A DNA stretch of 64,000 nucleotides from CAWFSE01 sp963697565 (GTDB taxonomy: Bacteria; Actinomycetota; Actinomycetes; CAVWCF01): positions 124,001 to 188,000 of the forward strand of contig CAVOOM010000003.1 in assembly GCA_963697565.1 (NCBI GenBank). The letters run 5' to 3'. A program made the translations under genes and the position numbers. Position 1 is the first letter of the stretch. Each line of letters starts with the position of its first letter. The notes beneath the pieces were generated by a model. That model searched no databases and had not been told where the DNA came from. It saw only the letters and a program-made list of their open reading frames with translations. Of this stretch, positions 55,983 through 64,000 are shown piece after piece.

Positions 55983-57284
55983 GAGGTGAGGGCGTCGCGC
56001 ATCGGGACGAGCTTGGCGGCGCTCTCGGCGAGCTCGGCCTCCGGGTCTGAGCCGGCCACGATCCCGCAGCCGGCGAACAGCCGCATCCGGTCGGGGGCCA
56101 CGGACTCGCCGCAGCGCAGCGCGATCCCCCACTCGCCGTCGCCGTCGGCCGACATCCAGCCGACCGGCCCGGCGTAGCGCCCGCGGTCCATGCCCTCGAG
56201 CTCGGCGATCAGGGCGCGCGCGGCGTCGGTCGGGGTGCCGCAGACGGCCGCCGAGGGGTGCAGGGAGGCGGCGAGCTCCAGCGACGTCGACCCGTCGCGT
56301 ACGACGCCGGCGAGGTCGGTCGCGAGGTGCATCACGTTGGGCAGGTGCAGCACGAACGGCTGCTCCGGCACGTTGGTCGACGAGCAGTGCAGGGCGAGGG
56401 CGTCGGCCACGGAGCGCACGGCGTACTCGTGCTCCTCGCGGTCCTTGCTCGACCGGGCCAGCCGGCCGGCCAGCGCCAGGTCGCGGGTGTCGTCGCCGGT
56501 GCGGCGGATCGTGCCGGCGAGCACGCGCGAGGTGACGAGGCCACGCTCGAGGCGGACCAGCATCTCGGGGGTCGCGCCGATCAGGCCGTCGACGGCGAAC
56601 GTCCAGCAGCCGTCGTACGCCTCGGCGAGCCGCTGCAGCGGCCAGCGCACGTCGATCGGCTCGGCGGCGAGGGCGAGCAGGTCGCGGGCGAGTACGACCT
56701 TGTCGAGGTCGCCGGCGTCGATGCGGCGGACGGCCTCGGCGACGGCGAGCTCCCAGTCGGCGCCGGTGCGGGCGCCGTCGGCGAAGGCCAGGCCGGCCGG
56801 TCGCCGCGGGGCCGGCTGCGGGGCGAGCACGGGCAGCGGGCGGCACCGCGGAGCGCGCGGCGATGCTGGTCACCCAGGCGGCATCCCCGCGGCGGCCGAC
56901 GACGACCGCGGGCACGACCAGGACCGAGCGCGCGTCGTCGGTGAACCCGAACGAGCCGAACGCCACCGCCCCCGTGCCCGGCGCCTGCACCTCGTCGCGG
57001 ACGACGGCGTGGGCAGCCAGATCGCGCCACCAGGCGTGCGCCTCGGCGAAGCGGCCGGGGCCGGTCACCTCGAAGCGGGCGGCCTCGCCCCAGCCGACGA
57101 GCCCGTCGCCGCCGCGTACCCACGCGAGCGGGTGCTCGGCGGGGAGCAGGTCGAGCAGGGGCGCGGGCAGCTCGACGCGCTCGGTGCGTACGACGAGGGC
57201 GGTCGACGCGGCGGGGTGGGCGCCCTTTGTGCCGGGCTGGGCTCCGGCCGCGCTGGGGTGCGCGCGCAGCGGGCCCTGGGTCAC
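55979..57284 (-). CDS. menF: Isochorismate synthase (one extra base)
   Basis: This enzyme converts chorismate to isochorismate, the first step to menaquinone. From GTG 57284 it is 434 residues after removing one base (about 56837-56841). Motifs are DAGDLDKVVLARDLLALAA, GATPEMLVRLERGLVTSRVL, AGTIRRTGDDTRDLALAGR, SSKDREEHEYAVRSV and YAGPVGWMSADGDGEWGIAL. Salicylate-type synthases share this fold, but the men neighbours support MenF. TACGCT lies 8 nt before the GTG, so it may be leaderless. It is divergent from menG. Confidence 0.9.
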
Positions 57285-57360
57285 AGCCCGCAAGCGTACG
57301 GGCGGCGCGGGCTCGCCGCCCACTCGAGCGCGCGGCGCCGGGGTGAGAGGATCGCGCCTC

Positions 57361-58054
57361 ATGGGCCGGGCGTCGTTGGAGAAGCAGCCGCACGAGGTGG
57401 CGGCGATGTTCGACGACGTCGCCGAGCGGTACGACGTGACCAACGACGTGCTCTCGCTGGGCCGCACGCGGGCTTGGCGCAAGGCCGTGGTGCGCGCGGT
57501 GGCGCCGCAGCCGGGCGAGCGCGTGCTCGACCTCGCGGCTGGCACCGGCACCTCGTCCGAGCCGTTCCGCGCGGCCGGCGCCGACGTGGTGCCGTGCGAC
57601 TTCTCGCTGGGCATGCTGCGGGTCGGCAAGCGCCGCGAGCCCGGGCTGGGCTTCGTGGCCGGCGACGCGCTGCGGCTGCCGTTCGCCGACGCCTCGTTCG
57701 ACGCGGTCACCATCTCGTTCGGGCTGCGCAACCTGGTCGACCCCGCCGCGGGCCTCGCCGAGATGGCGCGGGTCACGCGGCCGGGCGGGCGGCTGGTGGT
57801 GTGCGAGTTCAGCCAGCCGGTGTGGGGGCCGTTCCGCACGGTCTACGTGGAGTACCTCATGCGCGCGCTGCCGCCGGTGGCCCGCGCGGTGTCGAGCAAC
57901 CCCGACGCGTACGTCGTATCTGGCCGAGTCGATCCGCGCGTGGCCGGACCAGCGCGGGCTGGCGGCGCTGATCGGGTCGGCCGGCTGGGGCCGCCCCGAG
58001 TGGCAGGACCTCAGCGGCGGGATCGTCGCGCTGCACCGCGCCACCCGCCCCTGA
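57361..58054 (+). CDS. menG: Demethylmenaquinone methyltransferase (one extra base)
   Basis: MenG/UbiE adds the C-methyl group in the last step of menaquinone synthesis using SAM. The 230-residue protein begins MGRASLEKQPHEVAAMFDDV, with ERVLDLAAGTGTSSEPFRAA for SAM, CDFSLGMLRVGKRREPGLGF, and VTISFGLRNLVDPAAGLAEM. A +1 base near 57914-57916 breaks NPDAYVYLAESIRAWPDQ; the C-terminus resumes with WQDLSGGIVALHRATRP. GAGAGG precedes the ATG. It converges on menD. Confidence 0.9.
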
Positions 58055-58067
58055 CCGCCCCCCACCG

Positions 58068-58115
58068 ACCTGTCTGGCGTTGCGACGCGCGGGCACGTCG
58101 ATGCGCCAGACAGGT
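58068..58115. repeat. Gene-end palindrome, copy C
   Basis: A 48-nt inverted repeat with perfect 12-bp outer arms ACCTGTCTGGCG (58068-58079) and CGCCAGACAGGT (58104-58115) lies between the convergent menG and menD stops. The core GCGACGCGCGGGCACGTCG differs from copies A and B but keeps the pairing potential. It is well placed as a bidirectional terminator. Confidence 0.72.
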
Positions 58116-58139
58116 GATCCGGGGCGGGGCGGTCAGCGG

Positions 58140-59778
58140 TCAGCGGGGGATGCGGGCCTCGACCACGCTGAGGCCGGCGCCGGGGCGGGCCAGCCGCGGG
58201 TCGAGGGCGGCGCTGCGCAGGGCGTCGAGGTCGCCGACGCGGGTGTACGGGGTGCCGCTGGCGCCGCAGAGCGCGGCGAGGTCGGCGCCCACCGGGGTCG
58301 CGAAGACCCGCTCGTACGCGTCGGCGTGCTCCGGCCGGCCGGGCTCGATCAGCCCGAAGATGCCGCCGCCGTCGTTGTTGGCGACGACGAGGCACAGGTC
58401 GGGGCGGGGCTCGTCGGCGCCGAGCAGCAGCCCGCCGGCGTCGTGCAGGAAGGTGAGGTCGCCGAGCAGCGCCCACGCCGGGCCTCCCCCGCCCGCCTGC
58501 CAGGCGAGCGCCGCGCCGATCGCCGACGACACCGTTCCGTCGATGCCGGCGGCTCCGCGGTTGGCCAGCACGGTGACGCCGTCGCGGGGGGCGGCCCAGG
58601 CCAGGTCGCGGGCCGGCAGCGACGAGCCGGCGTAGAGCAGCGAGCCGGCGGGCAGCCCGGCCACGAGGGCGCGCGCGACGAGCGGCCCGCCCCACGCGAG
58701 CGCGTCGGCCTCGGCGGCGGCCTCTGCGTCCGCCGCGCGCCAGGCGTCGAGCCACGCCGCGTCGACCGGGTGCGCGTGGCCCGGCTCGGGTACGGCGGGC
58801 AGCACCCGTACGGCCGAGCGCGCCGCGTCGGCCCAGCGCGCGGTCGGCGCGCACACCTCGACGGCGACGTCGGCGCGGCGCAGCAGCGCCTGCACCGGGC
58901 GCCACAGGGTCGGGCGGCCGACGACGAGCACGCGCTCGGGCACCAGGCCGAGGGCGTCCAGCCGGTCGAGCAGCACGTGGCCGCGGGCCAGCGCGGACGG
59001 GCCGCGGCGGGCGTTGCCGGAGGGCTCGCTGAGCACCGGCCAGCCGCGGGACTCGGCCAGCCGCACCGCCGCCTCGCCCCAGCCGAGCGGGGCGTCGCCG
59101 ACGACGACGAGGGTGCGGTGCGGGCCGCCGTCGATGGGGGCGCGCTCGGCCGCGGCGGGCTCGACGCGGGTCCAGGGCGCGCCGTCCGGCCGGCCGTCGA
59201 GGGGCTCCGGCCAGGTCGCGTCGCCGTCGGGCACGAGCGGCTCGCGGAACGCGCAGTTCAGGTGCACCGGGCCGGGGTCGCGGGTGAGCGCGCCGGTGGC
59301 GGCGGCCAGCGGCGCGGCAGACCAGCGCCCGCCAGTACGCCACCTCGCCGGCGCGTTCGGTCGCCGCGCCCACCTCGGCGAAGAGGCGGGCCGCCCGGCC
59401 GTACAGCCCGAGCTGGTCGACGGTCTGGTTGGCGCCGGCGCCGCGCAGCTCGGGCGGGCGGTCGGCGGTGAGCACGACGAGCGGCAGCCCGGACTCGGAG
59501 GCCTCGAGGACCGCGGGGTGCAGGTTGGCGGCGGCGGTGCCCGACGTGCAGGCGACGGCGACGGGCGCGCCGGACGCCTTGGCCAGCCCGAGGGCGAGGA
59601 ACCCCGCGGAGCGCTCGTCCACCCGTACGTGCAGGCGCAGCCGGCCCGCGCGGTCGGCGGCGTGCAGCGCGTACGCGAGCGGCGCCGAGCGCGAGCCGGG
59701 TGACAGGACGGCCTCGCGCACCCCGCCGCGGACGAGCTCGTCGACGAGCACGGTGGCCTCGGCGGTGGACGGGTTCAC
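58140..59778 (-). CDS. menD: SEPHCHC synthase MenD (one extra base)
   Basis: MenD joins isochorismate and 2-oxoglutarate with thiamine diphosphate. From GTG 59778 (NPSTAEATVLVDELVRGGVR) it is 545 residues. It has VLSPGSRSAPLAYAL, VRVDERSAGFLALGLAKASG, CTSGTAAANLHPAVLEAS, and the TPP site NRGAAGIDGTVSSAIGAALA with ALLGDLTFLHDAGGL. A +1 base near 59319-59321 splits it. An upstream in-frame ATG at 59796 is possible, but homologues begin at NPSTA. 2-Oxoglutarate links it metabolically to KorAB. Confidence 0.92.
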
Positions 59779-59889
59779 GGGGTGATCTTCGCGCATCGGG
59801 CGCGGTCGGGGGTTGGTCGCAGCCGAAGCGCGGTTGTGGGCCCCGTTCCAGGCGGAAGAACCGCGACGGGGAGGAGGAACTCGGGGCGG

Positions 59890-60949
59890 TCAGCCGGGCG
59901 GGTCGGCCAGCAGCGCGTACGCGTCGGCGAGGCGCGAGCGCCACCAGGCCTCGCGGTCGGGCGGGGCGGCCAGCTCGTGCAGCCGCAGCGGCGTCCGGGG
60001 CGACGCGCCCGCGGGCCGAGGGCAGCCAGCCGCCGATGGGGAGCAGCGGCTCGGCGGCGAGGTCGGCGGTGAGCAGTCCGACGGTGCCGAGCCCGCAGGC
60101 GTACGGCAGCTCGGGCAGCGACGCGGCGAACGCCAGCCCGGCGGCCATGCCGACCGAGGTCTCCAGCGCCGAGGACACCACGACCGGCTTGCCGCAGCCC
60201 TCGGCGACCCGGCGGGCGGCGGCGAACCCGCCGAGCGGGGCGACCTTGACGATGACGATGTCCGCGGCGCTGAGGATCGCGGTGGCCAGCGGGTCGCCGC
60301 CGCCGCGGCGTACCGGCTCGTCGACGGCGATCGGCACGGGGACGCGCAGGCGCAGCGCGGCGAGGTCCTCGAGGGTGCGGCACGGCTGCTCGGCGTACTC
60401 CAGGTCGTACGGCATGAGCGCGCCCAGCGCCTCGACGGCCTGCTCGAGCGACCAGGCGGCGTTGGCGTCGACGCGGATCCGCCCCGCCGGGCCGAGCGCC
60501 TCGCGGACGGCGGCGACGCGCTCGACGTCGTCGCGCAGGGACTGGCCGGGTTCGGCGACCTTGACCTTGGCGGCCCAGCAGCCGGAGGCCTCGACGAGGG
60601 CGTACGCGACGGCGGGGATCACGGCGGGGACGATCGCGTTGACCGGCACCCACGGGTGGATCGGCGCGGGCCACTCGCCCCAGCCGGCCTCGAGCGCGGC
60701 GCGCAGCCAGGTGGCGGCCTCGGCGGGGTGGTACTCGGGGAACGGCCCCCACTCGCACCAGCCGCCCGGGCCCTCGAAGAGCATCGCCTCGCGGACCTCG
60801 ATCCCGCGGAAGCGCACCCGCATCGGGATGCTCACCACGTGGGCGCGCTGCTGCAGGTCGTCGAGGGCCGGGATCGCGTACGCCGCCGCGGGGTCCGCCG
60901 ATCGCCCGGCTGGCGGTGTCGGCGGCTCTGCCGGGGTGGTCCCCTCCAC
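59890..60949 (-). CDS. menC: o-Succinylbenzoate synthase MenC (one extra base)
   Basis: MenC is an enolase-superfamily dehydratase that makes o-succinylbenzoate. From GTG 60949 the protein is 352 residues. It has VVSIPMRVRFRGIEVREAML, AAKVKVAEPGQSLRDDVERV with the catalytic Lys, RIRVDANAAWSLEQAVEAL and PIAVDEPVRRG for Mg, and SSALETSVGMAAGLAFAASL. The C-terminus LHELAAPPDREAWWRSRLAD follows a +1 base near 60005-60014. No Shine-Dalgarno is seen; TAGGCT lies 8 nt upstream, so it is probably leaderless. The start is only 19 nt from the divergent menB start. Confidence 0.87.
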
Positions 60950-60956
60950 GGTTCCG

Positions 60957-60963
60957 TAGCCTA
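60957..60963. promoter_or_regulatory. Symmetric bidirectional -10 for menB and menC
   Basis: The 7-nt TAGCCTA reads as TAGCCT on the plus strand and TAGGCT on the minus strand. The plus-strand box ends 6 nt before the menB GTG, and the minus-strand box ends 8 nt before the menC GTG. Both genes lack ribosome-binding sites. The geometry fits one shared -10 firing two divergent leaderless transcripts. Confidence 0.6.
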
Positions 60964-60968
60964 GGCGC

Positions 60969-61965
60969 GTGGCCGACCCCGTACCCCCGTCCTCCGCCGA
61001 ATCGGGCCCGGCCCGTACGGCCGTCTCCGACACGTTCGACGCCGCCGCCTGGCGCGACGCGGCGGCCGACGTCGACCGCGGGCGCGACGGCTCCGACGGC
61101 CCCGGGCTGCCCGACCTGACGTACCACCGGCACGTGCGCGACGGCGCCGACCAGCCGGTCGTGCGGATCGCGTTCGACCGGCCCGAGGTGCGCAACGCGT
61201 TCCGGCCGCAGACCGTCGACTCGCTCTACCGCGCGCTCGAGCACGCGCGGATGGACCCGGGCGTCGGCGTCGTGCTGCTCACCGGCAACGGCCCGTCGGC
61301 CAAGGACGGCGGGCACGCGTTCTGCTCCGGCGGCGACCAGCGGATCCGGGGGCGCGACGGCTACCGGTACGCCTCCGGCGAGACCGCCGAGACGGTCGAC
61401 CCGGCGCGGGCGGGGCGGCTGCACATCCTCGAGGTGCAGCGGCTGATCCGGTTCATGCCGAAGCCGGTGATCGCGGTGGTCAACGGCTGGGCCGCCGGCG
61501 GGGGGCACTCGCTGCACGTGGTGTGCGACCTGACGCTGGCCTCGCGCGAGCACGCGGCGTTCAAGCAGACCGACGCCGACGTGGGGTCGTTCGACGCCGG
61601 GTACGGCTCGGCGTACCTCGCGAAGTTCGTCGGCCAGAAGCGCGCCCGCGAGATCTTCTTCCTCGGCCGGTCGTACACCGCCGAGGAGATGTACGCGATG
61701 GGCGCCGTCAACGCGGTGGTGCCGCACGCCGTCGCTGGAGGCCGTGGCGCTGGAGTGGGCGGCGGAGATCAACGCCAAGTCGCCGCAGGCGATCCGGATG
61801 CTGAAGTTCGCGTTCAACCTGCTCGACGACGGGATCGTGGGCCAGCAGGTCTTCGCCGGCGAGGCGACCCGGATGGCGTACATGACCGACGAGGCCGTCG
61901 AGGGGCGCGACGCGTTCCTGGAGAAGCGCTCGCCCGAGTGGGACCGCTTCCCGCGGTACTTCTGA
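60969..61965 (+). CDS. menB: 1,4-Dihydroxy-2-naphthoyl-CoA synthase MenB (one extra base)
   Basis: MenB is a crotonase-fold enzyme that cyclises o-succinylbenzoyl-CoA. The 331-residue protein has an N-terminal extension, then VVRIAFDRPEVRNAFRPQTV, LTGNGPSAKDGGHAFCSGGD, GGGHSLHVVCDLTLASREHA and KQTDADVGSFDAGYGSAYLA with the catalytic Asp and Tyr region. A +1 base near 61732-61734 breaks VPHAALEAVALEWA; the frame resumes to WDRFPRYF, a typical MenB C-terminus. It is followed 9 nt later by menE. Confidence 0.93.
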
Positions 61966-61974
61966 GCCGGCGGC

Positions 61975-63117
61975 GTGACTGAGGTGGTCGCGGTCGACGC
62001 CGTACGGGATGCGCTCCCGTCTGCGTTGGGGCGGGCGCTCGACGGGGTGGGCCCCTGCGTGCTGCCGCTGCCGGCGGAGCCGGGCGACGCGGGGGTGCGG
62101 TAGCGGCTGATCGCGGCGCTGCGGCCGGACGAGCCGGAGCCGATGCCGGGGGCGGCGGCGATCGTGGCGACGAGCGGCTCGACCGGGGAGCCGCGGGGGG
62201 CCGTGCTGACGGCCGCCGCGATCCGGGCCGCGGCCGACGGGCTGCACGAGCGGCTGGGCGGGCCGGGGCGGTGGGTGCTGGCGCTGCCGGCGTGGCACGT
62301 GGGCGGTCTGATGGTGCTGGCCCGCGCGCACGTCGCCGGGCTGCCCGCGGTGTGGGCCGACCCCGCGGATGTGCGGACCCTCGAGCCGCCTCCCGGGCGG
62401 GCGTACCTCTCGCTGGTGCCGACGCAGCTGGGGCGGGCGCTCGACGCGGGGGTGCGGCTGGACGGCTACGCCGCGGTGCTCGTGGGCGGGGCGCCGCTGC
62501 CCGCCGGCGCTCGTCGAGCGGGCGCGGGCCGCGCGGGGTGCGGGTCGTGCTGTCGTACGGGATGACCGAGACGTGCGGCGGGTGCGTGTACGACGGCGAG
62601 CCGCTGCCCGGGGTGGAGGTCGCCGTCGGCGCGGACGGGCGGATCGCGGTGGGCGGGGCGACGGTCTTCAGCGGCTACCGGTTCGGGCCGCCGCAGGACG
62701 GGCCGCACGTGACGGGCGACCTCGGGGTGCTCGATGACGGACGGCCGGCTGACCGTGCTGGGCCGCGCCGACGACGTGATCGTGACGGGCGGGGTCAACG
62801 TCTCGCCGCAGGCCGTCGAGGCCGCGCTGGCCGCGCACCCCGCGGTGCGGGAGGCCGCGGTCGTGGGGGCGCCGGACCCCGAGTGGGGGCAGGCCGTGGT
62901 CGCGTACGTCGTGCTGGCGCCCTCCGACGAGCCGCTGACCCTGGCCGACGCGCGGGCGTGGGTGGCCGCCCGGCTCGGGCGGGCCGCGGCGCCGCGCGAG
63001 GTGCGGGTGGTGGCCGACCTGCCGCGGCTGACGCTGGGCAAGGTCGACCGCGCCGCCCTGCGCGCCCCCTCCCGTCCGAGAGTCAGGATCGGTGGCTATG
63101 GCCTCCGCTATCTCTGA
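61975..63117 (+). pseudogene. menE: o-Succinylbenzoate-CoA ligase MenE, with stop and three extra bases
   Basis: MenE activates o-succinylbenzoate with CoA and ATP. The 379-residue equivalent is recognisable by the P-loop AAIVATSGSTGEPRGAVLTA, LALPAWHVGGLMVLARAHVA, SYGMTETCGGCVYDGEPLPG and GRADDVIVTGGVNVSPQAVE, ending with LPRLTLGKVDRAALRAP. An in-frame TAG at 62101-62103 and +1 bases near 62500, 62533 and 62743 break it. Because every neighbour shows similar lesions and the men pathway is otherwise complete, I suspect sequence error over true decay. MenE is essential to the pathway. Confidence 0.82.
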
Positions 63118-64000
63118 CACTCGGGAGGGGACCGGAGGGGGGCGTGACGGGCGCCGACGGGCGGCGGACCCCGCGCGGGAGTGGGTGGCCGGGGCGCGGC
63201 CGAAGACGCTGCCCGCCGCGGTGGCGCCCGTCGCGGTGGGCACGGGCGCGGCGTACGAGATCGGCGGCGCCGTGGCGTGGAAGGCGCTGCTCTGCCTGGT
63301 CGTCGCGCTCGCGCTGCAGGTCGGGCGTCAACTACGCCAACGACTACTCCGACGGGGTGCGCGGCACCGACGCCGACCGGGTCGGCCCGCTGCGGCTGGT
63401 CGGGTCGGGGGCGGCGGGCGCGCCGGCGGTCAAGCGGGCGGCGTTCGCGGCGTTCGGGGTGGCCGCCGTGGCCGGGCTGGTGCTGGCGGCGACGAGCACG
63501 TGGTGGTTCCTCGCGATCGGGGCGGCGGCGATCGCGGCGGCCTGGCTCTACACCGGGGGGCCGCGGCCGTACGGGTACGCCGGGCTCGGCGAGGTGTTCG
63601 TGTTCGTCTTCTTCGGGCTGGTCGCGGTGCTCGGCACGATGTGGGCGCAGGCCGGCGAGGTCACGCTGAGCGCGATCGCGGGCGCCGTCGGGTGCGGGCT
63701 GCTGGCCGTCGCGGTGCTGGTGGCCAACAACCTGCGCGACCTGCCGCGCGACGCCAAGGCCGGCAAGCGCACGCTCGCGGTGCGCCTGGGCGACGCGCGG
63801 ACGCGGTCGCTCTACGTCACCTGCGTCTTCGTGCCGTACGCCCTGGCCGCGCTGCTCGTCTCGCCCTCGCGGGTGGGCGCCGTGCTGCCGCTGCTCTCGC
63901 CTGCCGCTGGCGATGATCACCGCCGACCGGGTGCGCAAGGGCGCGGCCGGCCCGGCGCTCGTGCCGGTGCTGGCCAAGACCGGCCAGGCGCTGCTCGCGT
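63098..64000 (+). CDS. menA: 1,4-Dihydroxy-2-naphthoate polyprenyltransferase MenA (partial; two extra bases)
   Basis: MenA attaches the polyprenyl tail to dihydroxynaphthoate in the membrane. The visible protein begins near ATG 63098 and has WVAGARPKTLPAAVAPVAVG and the UbiA motifs NDYSDGVRGTDADR and NNLRDLPRDAKAGKRTLAVR, with several hydrophobic helices. +1 bases lie near 63323-63326 and 63899-63901. The gene runs off the right edge after TGQALLA, so perhaps 5-20 residues are missing. It overlaps the menE end by 20 nt. Confidence 0.9.

Overview
The window comes from a high-GC Gram-positive bacterium (Actinomycetes). The evidence is very high GC with G/C at third codon positions, many GTG and some TTG starts, TANNNT -10 boxes placed directly against start codons (leaderless genes), a 14-subunit nuo operon next to menaquinone genes, and actinobacterial synteny (rpmG - hadA/hadB - tRNA-Trp - secE - nusG - rplKA - rplJL - rpoBC - rpsLG - fusA - tuf - S10 operon). 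The nuo/men/geranylgeranyl-reductase layout suggests Nocardioidaceae or a close relative; I infer this and cannot prove it from sequence alone.

Layout. 1-9294 (minus): S10 operon from a truncated rplP through rpsC, rplV, rpsS, rplB, rplW, rplD, rplC, rpsJ, then tuf, fusA, rpsG, rpsL, behind a clear promoter at about 9600. 9652-10137: small membrane protein of DUF4190 type. 10228-21962 (minus): rpoC, rpoB, rplL, rplJ, rplA, rplK, nusG, secE, with strong hairpins after rpoC, between rpoB and rpoC, and between rplL and rpoB. 22056-29000: tRNA-Trp, an aminotransferase, murB, a glycosyltransferase-like protein, two MaoC/Had dehydratases plus a FabG-like reductase, rpmG, tRNA-Met, tRNA-Thr, an SDR and tRNA-Tyr. 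29090-36279: yajQ, an orphan trio of complex-I-like genes (I, C, B), a divergent 2-oxoacid:ferredoxin oxidoreductase (korAB), rarD and an acyl-CoA dehydrogenase. 36293-53191 (minus): polyprenyl diphosphate synthase and the complete nuoA-N operon. 53300-64000: geranylgeranyl/menaquinone reductase, an AbiEi/DUF559 protein, then menF, menG, menD, menC, menB, menE and menA (truncated by the window end).

How the genes work together. The left half is the translation and transcription core. The right half is one bioenergetic neighbourhood: complex I reduces menaquinone, the polyprenyl synthase supplies its tail, the men genes build the naphthoquinone ring and the reductase saturates the tail. KorAB makes reduced ferredoxin next to three complex-I-like iron-sulphur or Q-module subunits.

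Sequence quality or biology. Seventeen conserved genes between about 26.8 kb and 64 kb each carry one to three extra single bases (24 in all, every one an insertion, none a deletion), plus one in-frame TAG in menE. The first 26.8 kb has none. Every affected gene returns to its normal length once the extra bases are removed. I treat these as probable assembly insertions and annotate the genes as present, but the one-sided pattern deserves checking. Three related palindromic hairpins lie at gene ends around the men genes, two of them supplying the stop codon of the upstream gene. menB and menC appear to share a symmetric bidirectional -10 box with leaderless starts.
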